Assembly (NCBI GenBank): GCA_011050085.1
Contig: DRGL01000023.1
Coordinates: 244,571-308,570 of the forward strand
Reading direction: 5' to 3'
Source of the DNA: Pricia antarctica
GTDB taxonomy: Bacteria; Bacteroidota; Bacteroidia; Flavobacteriales; Flavobacteriaceae
Length of the DNA stretch: 64,000 bases
Shown here: one piece after another, positions 8,763-19,049 of the stretch
How positions within the stretch are numbered: position 1 is the first letter of the stretch
Layout: each line of letters opens with the position of its first letter
Position numbers and translations under genes: made by a program
Notes under the pieces: generated by a model
Seen by the model: only the letters and a program-made list of their open reading frames with translations
Told to the model about the DNA's origin: nothing
The model's database searches: none

Positions 8763-11700
8763 ATGAGCAAAGTACAAAAGAACGCCGATAAAGAATTTAG
8801 CCTATCGTCTTGGGCCATCGACAACCCTTCGGTCATCTATGTGATGATCGCCCTATTTTTATGGTTGGGTTTTTCGGCGTACCAGGCTATGCCCCGTGAA
8901 GATTTCCCGGAAATTGTAGAGACGAAAATCTATATCAGCACCCCCTACCCCGGCAACACGGCAGAGGATATTGAAAAGCTGATCACAGATCCCTTGGAAG
9001 ATCGTCTCAAGAATGTGAGCAATGTCGTAGAAGTTACGTCAACCTCTCAAGAAGACTATGCAATTATCGTCGTAGAATTTGATGAAGAAATTACAGTCGA
9101 TCAGGCCAAACAAGAAATCAAAGACGAGGTCGACAGTGAAAAAGCAAGTGAAGATTGGCCCCTTTTTAACGGAGCCAAAGTAGAACCGAACGTATTCGAT
9201 TTGAATTTTTCAGAGGAGGTACCTATCATGAATATCAATTTCACGGGAGATTATCCTGTTGAAAAATTGAAGGAATTTGCAGAGTACATGCAAGATGAAA
9301 TAGAAGACCTTCCAGAAATAAAACAGGCCGACATTCGAGGGGCTCAAGACAAAGAAGTTGAAGTAGCGGTGGATATTTACAAAATGATGGCCGCCAAAGT
9401 AAGTTTTCAGGATGTACTTAGTGCCATCAGCAACGGAAATATGACCATGTCGGCCGGTAACCTGAAAACCAGCGGACAACGACGTACCATTCGTATTCTT
9501 GGAGAAATCGAAGATCCACAGCAATTAAATAATTTCGTTGTCAAGACGGAAGATGGTGCGGTCTATCTTAAAGACATTGCCAACGTTACTTTCGATGAGC
9601 AAGACAAAACCACCTTCGCCCGTGAATTCGGAGAAAATGTGGTCATGCTCGACGTTAAGAAAAGAGCAGGCCGAAATGCTATATCCGCAGCCGATCAAAT
9701 CAAGGAGATAATTAAAAAAGAGCAGGCCGATTATTTTCCGCCAGATTTACATATTTCCGTTGCCAACGACTCATCTACACGTACCTTGAACCAAGTAGAC
9801 GACTTGGTGAACAACATTATATTCGGTATCATCTTAGTGGTAACCGTATTGATGTTCTTCCTTGGTTTCCGCAACGCGCTTTTCGTAGGCTTTGCCATAC
9901 CCATGTCAATGTTCATGTCATTCGTTATCCTTTCATGGCTTGGGTATACGTTAAACACAATGATACTCTTCGGAATGATTATGGGACTGGGTATGTTGGT
10001 CGATAACGGTATTGTCGTCGTCGAGAACGTTTATAGGTTGATGGACGAGGGCATGCCCCGTATCGAAGCCGCCAAAAAAGGTATCGGTGAGATTGCATAT
10101 CCTATAATAATATCTACGGCAACCACGGTGGCAGCATTCGTTCCTTTGGGATTGTGGCCAGGTATTTTTGGACAGTTTATGATCTATTTCCCGATTACCT
10201 TATCGGTCGTATTGGGTTCATCACTATTTGTGGCCATCTTCATGAACTCAATGCTGGTGTCGCAATTTATGAGTACCGAAGAAAAAGAGCTTAGCTTAAA
10301 GCAGCTCATTCGATTGAGCATCATTTTAGGAGGAATCGGCATTTTGATTTTATTGTTCGGGGGCGCTATGAGGGGTCTTGGTTCAGTAATGATTCTAACG
10401 GCAATATTGTTCTGGATTTATAAATACGCAATCAAGGGGGTGGCGGAAGGCTTTCAAAGAAAGACCATGTCGCGTTTTGAGAATTGGTACGAGCGGCGAT
10501 TGAAACATGCCTTGCGCGGCGGGAACGTGTATTGGTACTTCGGGGTAACCTTTATTCTTTTGATAGGTGTTTTTATGCTATTTGGAATGTCGGTCGGAAG
10601 TGGAAGAACCAAAATTGAATTTTTCCCGGACAACAAACCCAATGAGATATATGTCTATATCGAATATCCGGAAGGCACCTCGATCGAAAAGACAAATGAG
10701 ATTACAAAGGATATTGAAAAAAGGGTATATGCGGTTCTAGACGACCCGGAATATAAACAGGATGGTGAAAATTTTATGATGGCCTCAGCCGTATCCGTAG
10801 TGGGTGAAGGTGCCGGTAACCCTTTGACCGATGGAGGTTCTGCCGCCGAAATGCCCCACAAAGGCAAGATGACCGTCAATTTTAGTGAGTACAAATACCG
10901 TCAAGGCATAAATACTGAAAACATACGTGCCAAAGTGCAAGAAGATTTAGATGGAATCTATCCCGGGTTGGCCATTTCAGTAGAAAAGGATGCGAATGGC
11001 CCACCGGCGGGCTACCCAATCAACATCGAGCTCGAAGGAAAGGACTATGACGAACTTATCAACACTGCAGAGGACATCCGTAACTTTGTAAATACCAAAA
11101 ATATCGGAGGTATTGAGGAACTTAAAATCGATGTTAACAAAGGTAAACCTACGATGCAGGTCGTTGTTGATCGCGAAAAAGCTGGTGAACTCGGCGTGGC
11201 CGTGGGTCAGGTAGGCAATCAATTGCGAAGATCAATTTTCGGGGAAAAAGCAGGAGTCTATAAAGAGGATGGCGAAGATTACGACATCAACATCCGTTTT
11301 AACGAAGACATAAGATATAACAAAAGTGCTCTTTTCAACCAAAATATCATTTTCCGCGACCAAGCCAGTGGTCAGATAAAGGAAATTCCGATATCCGCAG
11401 TCGCCAAAGAGAAGAACACTTCAGGATTCAGTGCGATTAAACATCGAGATGGCAATCGCGTTGTTACGGTTTACTCAGGCCTTAAACCTGGCTTTACTGA
11501 CGCTGGGGCTATCGTGGCTGAAATTCAAAAGGAGATGCAAGAGTTTAAAGGTCTTCCGAGCGATATCAAAATTGATTATACCGGCCAATTGGAAGAACAG
11601 AACAAACAACAAATGTTCTTGATCGGTGCTTTCTTTTCCGGACTGGGATTAATTTGCTTGATATTGATATTCCAGTTCGGAGGAATATCGAAGCCCCTAA

Positions 11701-12272
11701 TCATTATGATAGCCATCTTTTTGAGCTTCATTGGAGTCTTCGGAGGTTTAATGCTTACGGGGTGGTCTTTTGTCATAATGATGACCATGATGGGCATTAT
11801 ATCCCTTGCCGGTATCGTGGTAAACAACGGTGTGGTTCTATTGGATTATACCCAAATTTTGATAGACCGTAAAAAATTGAAACTAGGTATGGAGGATATG
11901 TCCGAACTTTTAAACTTAGATGAGGCCAAAGACGCCATAATCGTTGGCGGTAAGGCTAGGCTACGCCCGGTAATCTTGACGGCGATTACTACCGTTTTAG
12001 GATTGATTCCGCTAGCCATCGGCCTGAATATTGATTTCTTTTCGTTATTCTCTGAATTCGACCCGAAAATCTATATGGGCGGTGACAACGTGGTATTTTG
12101 GGGACCTCTGGCCTGGACGGTTATTTTCGGACTGCTCGTGGCAACGTTTTTGACTTTAATCATCGTACCGGTACTTTTTAATATCACCTATCGGATAAAA
12201 ATTAAGTTTCGAGGGAGTCGAGATGAAAATAAAAATAATCGGAAGCCGAAGGAACTAGAGACGGCAGCTTGA
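8763..12272 (+). CDS. RND-family efflux permease
   Basis: A 1169-residue inner-membrane proton-driven pump, the last gene of the TetR-TolC-adaptor-RND operon. The N-terminal helix, the pore-domain pattern (AMPREDFPEI, YPGNTAEDIE) and the transmembrane motif with GLGMLVDNGIVVVENV (about residues 410-425, carrying the conserved aspartate of the proton relay) are clear. The second half repeats this with GIVVNNGVVLLDYT (about 1015). It is roughly 120 residues longer than AcrB. Part of the excess is a segment at about 510-575 with two added hydrophobic stretches (LIRLSIILGGIGILILLFGG and MILTAILFWIYKYAI) between the halves. Substrate class is not evident; drugs or lipophilic compounds are likelier than metals because metal-pump signatures are absent. 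Confidence 0.93.
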   Translation: MSKVQKNADKEFSLSSWAIDNPSVIYVMIALFLWLGFSAYQAMPREDFPEIVETKIYISTPYPGNTAEDIEKLITDPLEDRLKNVSNVVEVTSTSQEDYAIIVVEFDEEITVDQAKQEIKDEVDSEKASEDWPLFNGAKVEPNVFDLNFSEEVPIMNINFTGDYPVEKLKEFAEYMQDEIEDLPEIKQADIRGAQDKEVEVAVDIYKMMAAKVSFQDVLSAISNGNMTMSAGNLKTSGQRRTIRILGEIEDPQQLNNFVVKTEDGAVYLKDIANVTFDEQDKTTFAREFGENVVMLDVKKRAGRNAISAADQIKEIIKKEQADYFPPDLHISVANDSSTRTLNQVDDLVNNIIFGIILVVTVLMFFLGFRNALFVGFAIPMSMFMSFVILSWLGYTLNTMILFGMIMGLGMLVDNGIVVVENVYRLMDEGMPRIEAAKKGIGEIAYPIIISTATTVAAFVPLGLWPGIFGQFMIYFPITLSVVLGSSLFVAIFMNSMLVSQFMSTEEKELSLKQLIRLSIILGGIGILILLFGGAMRGLGSVMILTAILFWIYKYAIKGVAEGFQRKTMSRFENWYERRLKHALRGGNVYWYFGVTFILLIGVFMLFGMSVGSGRTKIEFFPDNKPNEIYVYIEYPEGTSIEKTNEITKDIEKRVYAVLDDPEYKQDGENFMMASAVSVVGEGAGNPLTDGGSAAEMPHKGKMTVNFSEYKYRQGINTENIRAKVQEDLDGIYPGLAISVEKDANGPPAGYPINIELEGKDYDELINTAEDIRNFVNTKNIGGIEELKIDVNKGKPTMQVVVDREKAGELGVAVGQVGNQLRRSIFGEKAGVYKEDGEDYDINIRFNEDIRYNKSALFNQNIIFRDQASGQIKEIPISAVAKEKNTSGFSAIKHRDGNRVVTVYSGLKPGFTDAGAIVAEIQKEMQEFKGLPSDIKIDYTGQLEEQNKQQMFLIGAFFSGLGLICLILIFQFGGISKPLIIMIAIFLSFIGVFGGLMLTGWSFVIMMTMMGIISLAGIVVNNGVVLLDYTQILIDRKKLKLGMEDMSELLNLDEAKDAIIVGGKARLRPVILTAITTVLGLIPLAIGLNIDFFSLFSEFDPKIYMGGDNVVFWGPLAWTVIFGLLVATFLTLIIVPVLFNITYRIKIKFRGSRDENKNNRKPKELETAA

Positions 12273-12290
12273 TTAGCCTTTGGATACAAT

Positions 12291-12323
12291 AAAAACCCCG
12301 ACGATTGTTCACCGGGGTTTTTT
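12291..12323 (+). terminator. Rho-independent terminator after the efflux operon
   Basis: AAAAACCCCG at 12291-12300 pairs with CGGGGTTTTT at 12313-12322 across a 12-base loop and ends in a T run. It lies 19 bases after the RND stop codon, between that operon and aspS. Confidence 0.85.
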
Positions 12324-12383
12324 ATTGACCGACACTTAAAAAATTCGCCACTTTTATTTTTAGCGGTTGCGGGTATAACTTCT

Positions 12384-12391
12384 TACATTTG
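12384..12391 (+). promoter_or_regulatory. Candidate -7 element for aspS
   Basis: TACATTTG at 12384-12391 matches TAnnTTTG and sits 20 bases before the ATG. The same octamer followed by CG occurs before the TetR gene. No well-spaced -33 TTTG is obvious, so the call rests on the -7 box alone. Confidence 0.4.
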
Positions 12392-12410
12392 CGCTTCAAA
12401 TCACCAAAAT

Positions 12411-14165
12411 ATGTACAGAACCCACAATTGCGGAGAGCTGCGCGAATCGGATATCAATCAAAATGTGACCCTTTCGGGATGGGTTCAAAAAACACGTGAC
12501 AAAGGTTTTGTTGCCTGGGTAGACCTTAGGGACCGCTATGGTATTACCCAACTGGTTTTCGACGAAGATAGAACATCTTCAAAGCTTTTGGCACAAGCCC
12601 GAGAATTGGGCCGTGAATTTGTCATTCAGGTACAGGGAGAAGTAATCGAACGCGCATCCAAGAATGCGAATATGCCTACTGGCAATATTGAGGTTTTGGT
12701 TGAGGAGCTAATCGTACTAAACTCTTCTAAAACACCACCTTTCACTATCGAGAACGAAACGGACGGCGGTGAAGATATCCGGATGAAATTCCGCTATTTG
12801 GATATCCGAAGAAATCCTGTAAAGAACAATTTAATTTTCCGCAGCAAAGTTACCATGGAAGTGCGGAAATATCTATCCGACAAGGGGTTTATCGAAGTCG
12901 AAACACCCTACTTGATCAAATCAACCCCCGAAGGTGCTAGGGATTTTGTTGTGCCCAGTCGTATGAACGAGGGGCAGTTCTACGCTCTTCCGCAATCGCC
13001 ACAAACATTTAAGCAATTACTAATGGTCGGCGGGCTAGATAAGTACTTCCAAATTGTAAAATGTTTTAGGGATGAAGATTTACGGGCCGACCGTCAGCCC
13101 GAATTCACGCAAATCGACTGCGAAATGGCCTTTGTGGAGCAAGAGGATATTTTACTGGCTTTTGAAGGTTTGACCAAACATCTACTCAAGGAAATCAACG
13201 GGGTAGAAATTTCGGCTTTCCCCAGAATTACGTACGATGATGCCATGCGTATTTATGGCAATGACAAACCCGACATTCGGTTTGGAATGGAATTCGGAGA
13301 GCTGAACGAGGTCGCCCAGCACAAAGATTTCAACGTTTTTAATTCCGCCGAACTGGTAGTTGGCATTGCCGTACCGGGTGCTGGCGGTTACTCCCGAAAA
13401 GAAATCGATGCTTTGATCGATTGGGTAAAACGACCACAGGTGGGTGCAAAAGGCATGGTTTACGTGAAATGTAATGATGATGGAAGCTTTAAATCTTCAG
13501 TCGACAAATTTTATAATCAAGAAGATTTGGCCAAATGGGCGGAAGCTACCCAAGCCGAAGAAGGAGATTTAATCTGTGTACTATCAGGGGGAGCGCACAA
13601 GACACGCACGCAACTCAGCGCATTGCGTATGGAAATGGCCAATAGACTTGGTCTAAGAAAACCGGATGACTTTGCTCCGCTTTGGGTGACCGATTTCCCT
13701 TTGTTGGAACTCGATGAGGAAACCGGAAACTACCATGCCATGCACCATCCATTCACCTCTCCGAAACCAGGACAACTAGAACTGTTGGAAACTGATCCGG
13801 GAGCCGTACGCGCCAATGCCTATGACCTCGTTTTGAACGGTAATGAAATCGGTGGTGGCTCTATCCGAATTCATGATAAAGAAGTGCAGAGCACTATGCT
13901 AAGCCATCTTGGGTTCACCCCCGAAGAAGCCAAGGCACAGTTCGGATTTCTAATGGATGCATTTCAATATGGTGCCCCGCCACACGGTGGGATAGCCTTT
14001 GGGCTCGATCGTCTTGTAGCCATTCTTGGTGGGCAAGAAACCATTCGTGACTTTATCGCTTTTCCTAAAAACAATAACGGTAGAGATGTTATGATCGATG
14101 CGCCGGCGCCTATCGACGCTGCACAATTGACGGAGTTAGGCTTGAACTTAAATTTGAAACATTAG
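12411..14165 (+). CDS. aspS: Aspartyl-tRNA synthetase
   Basis: A 584-residue class II aminoacyl-tRNA synthetase of normal bacterial length. The N-terminal OB-fold anticodon-binding domain starts at once ([21 protein letters not shown]). Class II motif 2 is in [20 protein letters not shown] (about residues 215-235). The bacterial insertion domain is present in the middle. Motif 3 is [14 protein letters not shown] near 525-540. It charges tRNA-Asp in the cytosol. The gene appears to be transcribed alone, from a promoter between the upstream terminator and its ATG. Whether it is discriminating or also charges tRNA-Asn depends on GatCAB, which is not in the window. Confidence 0.97.
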   Translation: MYRTHNCGELRESDINQNVTLSGWVQKTRDKGFVAWVDLRDRYGITQLVFDEDRTSSKLLAQARELGREFVIQVQGEVIERASKNANMPTGNIEVLVEELIVLNSSKTPPFTIENETDGGEDIRMKFRYLDIRRNPVKNNLIFRSKVTMEVRKYLSDKGFIEVETPYLIKSTPEGARDFVVPSRMNEGQFYALPQSPQTFKQLLMVGGLDKYFQIVKCFRDEDLRADRQPEFTQIDCEMAFVEQEDILLAFEGLTKHLLKEINGVEISAFPRITYDDAMRIYGNDKPDIRFGMEFGELNEVAQHKDFNVFNSAELVVGIAVPGAGGYSRKEIDALIDWVKRPQVGAKGMVYVKCNDDGSFKSSVDKFYNQEDLAKWAEATQAEEGDLICVLSGGAHKTRTQLSALRMEMANRLGLRKPDDFAPLWVTDFPLLELDEETGNYHAMHHPFTSPKPGQLELLETDPGAVRANAYDLVLNGNEIGGGSIRIHDKEVQSTMLSHLGFTPEEAKAQFGFLMDAFQYGAPPHGGIAFGLDRLVAILGGQETIRDFIAFPKNNNGRDVMIDAPAPIDAAQLTELGLNLNLKH

Positions 14166-14253
14166 TAAAACCTACCGATAGGATATAGGGGTTCAAATAA
14201 TACGTTATATCTCATCCTTAGTATTCGTATAGTTTATTCGTATTTGGAATAAA

Positions 14254-14282
14254 TTGTTCTTCCATAGATTTAGATATCTTTG
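14254..14282 (+). promoter_or_regulatory. Candidate promoter of the ClC gene
   Basis: TATCTTTG at 14275-14282 fits the -7 consensus TAnnTTTG. TTG at 14254-14256 is placed 18 bases upstream as a -33 element. The ATG follows 23 bases later. Assigned from consensus and spacing only. Confidence 0.45.
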
Positions 14283-14305
14283 AAAGGCTAAGCCTTTATA
14301 AAAAC

Positions 14306-16087
14306 ATGCCCGAACAGAACAAATGGGTTACCCAATTTTTCAAATGGAGATATAAAAATATATCCCATAAGACGTTCACATACATCATGAGCGTTATGGT
14401 GGGTCTGTTGGCAGGTCTGGCAGCAGTTACGCTTAAGAATATTACCTACTTCATAGAGGCTTCTTTAGGAAAGGGCACTTATATTGCCAATAACGGTCTC
14501 TATTTTATACTCCCTATCATTGGTCTTACGTTGGTCTTTCTGTATGTGAAATTCGTTCATAAAGAAAAACTTCGGCTTGCGGTATCATCTATCTTGTTTT
14601 CGCTATCCAAAGAAAAGGGAGTCATCTCACCCAAACAGATTATTAGCCGTTTGATTACTGCTCCACTTACAGTGGGATTTGGAGGTTCGACCGGACTTCT
14701 AGGGCCGGCCGTCGCATCAGGAGCGGCCATCAGTTCATATTTGGGCAAACTACTGAGAATTAATGCAAAGACCCGTTCGCTTTTGATTGCCTGCGCCTCC
14801 GCGGGTGCTATTTCGTCTATCTTTCAGGCGCCGATTGCGGGTATCATTTTTGCCGTAGAGGTTTTTAGTCTTGATCTTACGATGCTTTCGATGCTTCCAC
14901 TTTTGTTGGCTTCAATATCGGGCGTGCTGACTTCCTACTTTTTTATGGGCAATGAGGTACTGTTCAGCTTTACCATTACTGAAGACTTTGAAGTGAAAGA
15001 TACCCTCTTCTACATTGTATTGGGGATAGGTACGGCCTTTGCCTCGATTTACTTCACTAAAATGTATTTTGCCATTTTTAAAATTTTTGAGCCCTTGGGC
15101 AGTCCGAAATACAAATTGCTTGTGGGCGGGCTTGCCATTGGCATCATGCTATATTTTATTCCACCCTTGTACGGTGAAGGCTTCGGATTCATTAATAATC
15201 TGCTGGCCGGTGATCATATAAAAGCCTTGGGAAAGACTCCGTTCGATGACTATATCAAAAACATCTGGGTAGTGATTGCACTTCTGGCGGGCATTACCAT
15301 TTTCAAAGCGGTAGCCATGACCACAACCTTGGCGGCTGGCGGTGCGGGAGGAACGTTTATACCTACTATGGTCATGGGCAGCGCCCTTGGTAATGTAGTA
15401 GCTAAAATCATTAATAATTCTGGTCTCGGATTTCTTGTTTCCGAAACTAATTTTACCCTTATCGGTATGGCCGGACTCATTGCCGGAGTACTTCACGCTC
15501 CATTAACAGCCATATTTCTAATTGCCGAGATTACCGGTGGATATGCCCTTTTTGTTCCGCTGATGATTACCGCATCCATTTCGTACCTAATTACTAAAAA
15601 CGCCATCGATTACACTATTTATACCCGTGAATTGGCTGAAACCGATAGTCTTCTCACACATGACAAAGACCGAACGGTACTCACCTTCATGGAACTCGAC
15701 GATGTTATAGAAAAAAATTTCAAGACGATACGGCCCGACATGACTTTAGAGCAAATGCTTTATGAATCGGTCTCAAAATCTACCCGCAATATTTTTCCTG
15801 TGGTAGATGAGAAAGAAGCTTTGGTAGGGATTGTTCTTTTAGACGATATTCGGGAGTTTATGTTCGACACCTCGTTATACAAGTCCACTACAGTAGCTAC
15901 CTTTATGCACGCTGCACCCGAGCACATCTTTTATCGAAAAGATAGCATGCAGACCGTGATGGAGAAGTTCCAAACCAGTGCTGCTTGGAACCTACCCGTC
16001 ATTAAAGATGGTAAATATTTCGGATTTGTTTCTAAATCCAAATTATTGACAGCATATCGTAGAGAATTGATCAATTTCACTCGTTGA
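14306..16087 (+). CDS. ClC-family chloride channel/transporter with C-terminal CBS domains
   Basis: A 593-residue integral membrane protein. The membrane domain spans about residues 25-430 and has the ClC landmarks: a conserved G-x-F-x-P at 349-353 (GTFIP) and the helix-N region. Two CBS domains follow at about 455-590. ClC proteins move chloride, or exchange chloride for protons, across the inner membrane. The family motif G-(K/R)-E-G-P, whose glutamate gates the pore and carries protons in exchangers, reads GLLGP at 130-134, so leucine replaces the gating glutamate. If the alignment is right, the protein should behave more like a channel than a 2:1 exchanger. It has its own putative promoter and no obvious operon partner. 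Confidence 0.9.
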   Translation: MPEQNKWVTQFFKWRYKNISHKTFTYIMSVMVGLLAGLAAVTLKNITYFIEASLGKGTYIANNGLYFILPIIGLTLVFLYVKFVHKEKLRLAVSSILFSLSKEKGVISPKQIISRLITAPLTVGFGGSTGLLGPAVASGAAISSYLGKLLRINAKTRSLLIACASAGAISSIFQAPIAGIIFAVEVFSLDLTMLSMLPLLLASISGVLTSYFFMGNEVLFSFTITEDFEVKDTLFYIVLGIGTAFASIYFTKMYFAIFKIFEPLGSPKYKLLVGGLAIGIMLYFIPPLYGEGFGFINNLLAGDHIKALGKTPFDDYIKNIWVVIALLAGITIFKAVAMTTTLAAGGAGGTFIPTMVMGSALGNVVAKIINNSGLGFLVSETNFTLIGMAGLIAGVLHAPLTAIFLIAEITGGYALFVPLMITASISYLITKNAIDYTIYTRELAETDSLLTHDKDRTVLTFMELDDVIEKNFKTIRPDMTLEQMLYESVSKSTRNIFPVVDEKEALVGIVLLDDIREFMFDTSLYKSTTVATFMHAAPEHIFYRKDSMQTVMEKFQTSAAWNLPVIKDGKYFGFVSKSKLLTAYRRELINFTR

Positions 16088-16235
16088 AAGAAAATGCGAA
16101 GCATATTGAAAAAAAAATAAAGTAATTGAAGGCATAGAAAGATTTAGTAAATTTTATATCGAATGCTTCTTCTAACAGAATCCATCCTAATATAAGCTTG
16201 ATACCCTTGCTCAATTTTCATTATTTTTGAAGGCT

Positions 16236-16490
16236 ATGAAATACCTTATAATTCTTATTCTTATTGCCTCTTTAACATCCATCGTCTATGGGTTCTATAT
16301 TCAGGAAGAACAGCTGTTAGTATCCCATAAATACATCGGCTATGGAACGGTAGGCATCTTTCTGGTCGCTATGCCACTTTTCCTTATTACATTTTCACGA
16401 GGTAAAAAGATGAAGGACTATATGCTCAATGAAGAAAATATTCTAAAAATGAGGGGAGAAGAAAAGGCCAAAAATCGGAAACTAAAATAA
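16236..16490 (+). CDS. Small two-helix membrane protein, function unknown
   Basis: From the ATG at 16236 the protein has 84 residues (an in-frame TTG at 16227 is less likely). Two hydrophobic segments are visible, LIILILIASLTSIVYGF at about 4-20 and YGTVGIFLVAMPLFLITFS at about 36-54, then a highly basic tail rich in K, R and E. I do not recognise a named family. A TATTTTTG element at 16222-16229 with TTG at 16198-16200, 21 bases upstream, could be the promoter; that would place the transcription start almost at the ATG. No operon partner is obvious. Confidence 0.7.
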   Translation: MKYLIILILIASLTSIVYGFYIQEEQLLVSHKYIGYGTVGIFLVAMPLFLITFSRGKKMKDYMLNEENILKMRGEEKAKNRKLK

Positions 16491-16823
16491 ACTTCAACAA
16501 CACAACTTGTCAGAGTGGAGTTAAAACAACCCCTCCTTCTAAATCAATCACTTAAGGTAATTTTCTTCGGAGCTGGCTGAAACAAACCTAATTTCTTTTA
16601 GTGCACAAAATACCTTTAAGCTCTATTCATTGAAAATAATTTCTCGAATATTCCCCAGCCAATATAATTTGTAAGTAGGTGTCTTTTGATTTCTATAAGT
16701 CAACCTATAGAATCTAGCTTAGTTTACCATCTTACTTCATAAATTACTAAACGAGCTTGCCACTACCCTACATTTTCAAACAGCACAGATGTTGTAATCG
16801 TAGACCGACACCTTTGATAGGTA
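16491..16823. other. Intergenic interval, nothing recognised
   Basis: These 333 bases separate the small membrane protein gene from the convergent tadA-like gene. I see no plausible ORF, RNA gene or strong hairpin on either strand. The composition is A+T-rich like other spacers here. Confidence 0.6.
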
Positions 16824-17273
16824 TCAGTTCATATTTCGTCTTTTCACAAAAAAACGGTGTAAAAGTTCGCTGGCCTCGTTCTCAAAAATTCCCCCAACCA
16901 TTTCAGTTTTTGGGTGCAGTTTCGTTCCCATTACGCCACAACCCCGCTGTGGGTCGGATGCGGCGTAGACAACCTTTGAAATCTGACTCCAGTATAATGC
17001 CCCGGCACACATTTGGCAAGGTTCAAGGCTTACGTAAAGTGTACAGTTATGCAAATATTTTCCTCCTAAAAAGTTAGCAGCGGAAGTAATGGCCTGCATT
17101 TCGGCATGTGCGGTCACATCGTTTAACTGTTCGGTAAGGTTGTGGGCACGAGCGATTATCCTATCCTGTATTACAATGATGGCACCGATAGGCACCTCGC
17201 CTTTTATGAAAGCAGTTTCAGCTTCCTGTAAAGCTTTTTTCATAAAATAGGTGTCATCATATGGGAGAATCAT
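16824..17273 (-). CDS. tadA: tRNA-specific adenosine deaminase (TadA-like nucleoside deaminase)
   Basis: The deaminase starts at the ATG at 17273 (149 residues); upstream in-frame residues look like leader sequence and not like the family. Zinc-site motifs are intact: HAEMQAI (His and the catalytic Glu, about residues 55-61) and PCQMCAGAL (two zinc cysteines, about 86-94). The GEVPIGAIIV and N-terminal MKKALQEAE patterns are those of TadA. TadA converts the wobble adenosine of tRNA-Arg(ACG) to inosine in the cytosol. Close relatives deaminate guanine or cytosine, so a nucleobase deaminase cannot be excluded. The gene is on its own, reading away from a terminator hairpin that ends the gene at 17437. 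Confidence 0.85.
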   Translation of the reverse strand: MILPYDDTYFMKKALQEAETAFIKGEVPIGAIIVIQDRIIARAHNLTEQLNDVTAHAEMQAITSAANFLGGKYLHNCTLYVSLEPCQMCAGALYWSQISKVVYAASDPQRGCGVMGTKLHPKTEMVGGIFENEASELLHRFFVKRRNMN

Positions 17274-17317
17274 ACTATTGAATTTATAGACAATAGTAGA
17301 TAATATTACTAGGGAAC

Positions 17318-17352
17318 GCAAAAAACCCACTACCAAAGTAAGGGGTTTTACT
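17318..17352 (-). terminator. Terminator hairpin downstream of the DUF5723 gene
   Basis: AAAACCC and GGGTTTT, with an inner TAC/GTA pairing and a CAAA loop, form a hairpin at about 17320-17350. Read on the minus strand it ends in a run of six T. It lies about 85 bases after the stop of the minus-strand gene at 17437 and just upstream of tadA, so it would separate the two transcripts. Confidence 0.6.
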
Positions 17353-17436
17353 GAAAATTTATCTGTAAATCATCTTATATCCAGATTTCAATAGCCCTCT
17401 AATTGGAATGTATTTAAATGTCTCTAAATCAAAAAA

Positions 17437-18801
17437 CTAATTGAATTTACTCTTATAAAAAGGGATTTTGAGTCCAACATATATATCAGCATTTTTACTC
17501 TTATCGGAAACAAGGTTGGTCAATATAGAACCGGAACCTAACGTCAATGGGCCAACACGCATGCCCAGTCCCCAACTAAAGTCGCCGTATTGACGTAGAC
17601 CTAATGGAGAATAAATGCTAAACCATTTAGATTCAAAACGAGGAGCAATAGTCATTGTATTGATAATAGTATTGGTGTTGGATTTAGCACTATTGTGCAT
17701 TGAAATTCCGGTGTGCATACCTAAATATATTCTAGATCCGAAATAGTAATCGGCCATAACCTGAAAAGCGGTAGGCAGGGCTATTTTTTGGTCGCCCGTA
17801 GTCGTTGTGCTTGGAAAGTTATCTTCCAAGACTTCGTCAGCATCCTTAATCTCGAATTCTGCAGCGTTTACACCTCCGCTAGCATCATAAATAGTGTTTT
17901 CGCTATTTTTATAATTGATACTTCCAATATCGGTGATGGAAAGTGCCAACTTGAATTTATACTGTTGGGCTCGAGTACCCTGCACCTTATTATCCATAAT
18001 ACGCTTTCTATATTCATATACGGCACCGATATCCGCACCGAAACCTGCGGCAAGATTACCTGAATCAAAATCACCAGATTCATAACCCGGGGTATTACCA
18101 TAAGAGATAGTTCCTTCTGTATCTAAATTATTAGCTAAGCTACTATAAGACCCGCTTAAGCCCGGCGAATTAAAAAAACCGCCGCCAGCCCCCTGCAGAT
18201 ATTTTAGTGTGATTCCCCCTTTGATGAATTGATCTTGGGTTCTAAAAATTTCCCTTCCGTAGGTTATGCCCACTTCAGCAAAAGCATGGAGGGTAGAATT
18301 AAGTTCGCTGGAATCAAAATCGAAATCATCGGCAATATCAAAGCCATCACTGATTTGTTCGTATAGATTTCCATCGATATTATTTAGATTGAAAAGCCCT
18401 CTTACCCGTGTTGTTAAACCAAAACTTTGCTTCTCGCCTACATTGAACATAAACGACGGACCTAAAACATCAACATTGGTAAAAAAATGATTATTGTTGG
18501 ATGGATGACGCATTGCATCACTATCGAAATCGAACTCTCCGCCCGAATCCAAAAGGTCGGAAAACGACAGACTAATAAAGTCACTGCCTGCAAATCCACT
18601 TACAGAAACTAGGTTAATATCAGTGCGAAACGGCGAATCATATGCATTAGCCGGATTTACTGCTATAGCATGTAATCCAGCATAATTATCCATGGTTTGA
18701 CCGATATAACTTTGTGCTGAAAGTCCTAGAGGGAATATGATTAGGCCTAGCCTGAAACAGGTTTTGATCACTATTTTTTTGAAATTGGAGGTAGGTGACA
18801 T
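17437..18801 (-). CDS. DUF5723-family secreted/outer-membrane protein
   Basis: A 454-residue protein with an N-terminal export signal (about residues 10-30, hydrophobic, ending LGLSAQ). The mature part opens with YIGQTMDNYAGLHAIAVNPA, a typical start for this Bacteroidetes family. It continues as alternating beta-strand sequence rich in aromatic, Gly, Asn and Asp residues, ending on an aromatic-rich strand (VGLKIPFYKSKF). The pattern fits an outer-membrane beta-barrel. The family has no established function that I know of. The gene stands alone and is followed by a terminator hairpin. Confidence 0.75.
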   Translation of the reverse strand: MSPTSNFKKIVIKTCFRLGLIIFPLGLSAQSYIGQTMDNYAGLHAIAVNPANAYDSPFRTDINLVSVSGFAGSDFISLSFSDLLDSGGEFDFDSDAMRHPSNNNHFFTNVDVLGPSFMFNVGEKQSFGLTTRVRGLFNLNNIDGNLYEQISDGFDIADDFDFDSSELNSTLHAFAEVGITYGREIFRTQDQFIKGGITLKYLQGAGGGFFNSPGLSGSYSSLANNLDTEGTISYGNTPGYESGDFDSGNLAAGFGADIGAVYEYRKRIMDNKVQGTRAQQYKFKLALSITDIGSINYKNSENTIYDASGGVNAAEFEIKDADEVLEDNFPSTTTTGDQKIALPTAFQVMADYYFGSRIYLGMHTGISMHNSAKSNTNTIINTMTIAPRFESKWFSIYSPLGLRQYGDFSWGLGMRVGPLTLGSGSILTNLVSDKSKNADIYVGLKIPFYKSKFN

Positions 18802-19022
18802 ATCTAAGCTTTTATATAGTAGCGCGTATTTGTCGCATTATCCTATGTATGTGGGTATTGAAATATAATAACGGATGGAGATATCGAAAATTGTAGTTCT
18901 ATTTTGTAAATGTTATTTTTTCAAATCATCCTTAGCCATTTGTATGAAATAATTCTATGGTTTTGAATACGTACAATTTCTTGTGGACCTCAAATAACGG
19001 AGCCATCTATATCTGAAAATCG

Positions 19023-19030
19023 TAGCTTTG
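19023..19030 (+). promoter_or_regulatory. Candidate -7 element for dxs
   Basis: TAGCTTTG at 19023-19030 fits TAnnTTTG and lies 19 bases before the GTG start of dxs. A convincing -33 TTG at the right distance is not seen, so this is weak. Confidence 0.3.
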
Positions 19031-19049
19031 CTATTCAAAGAAATATATA

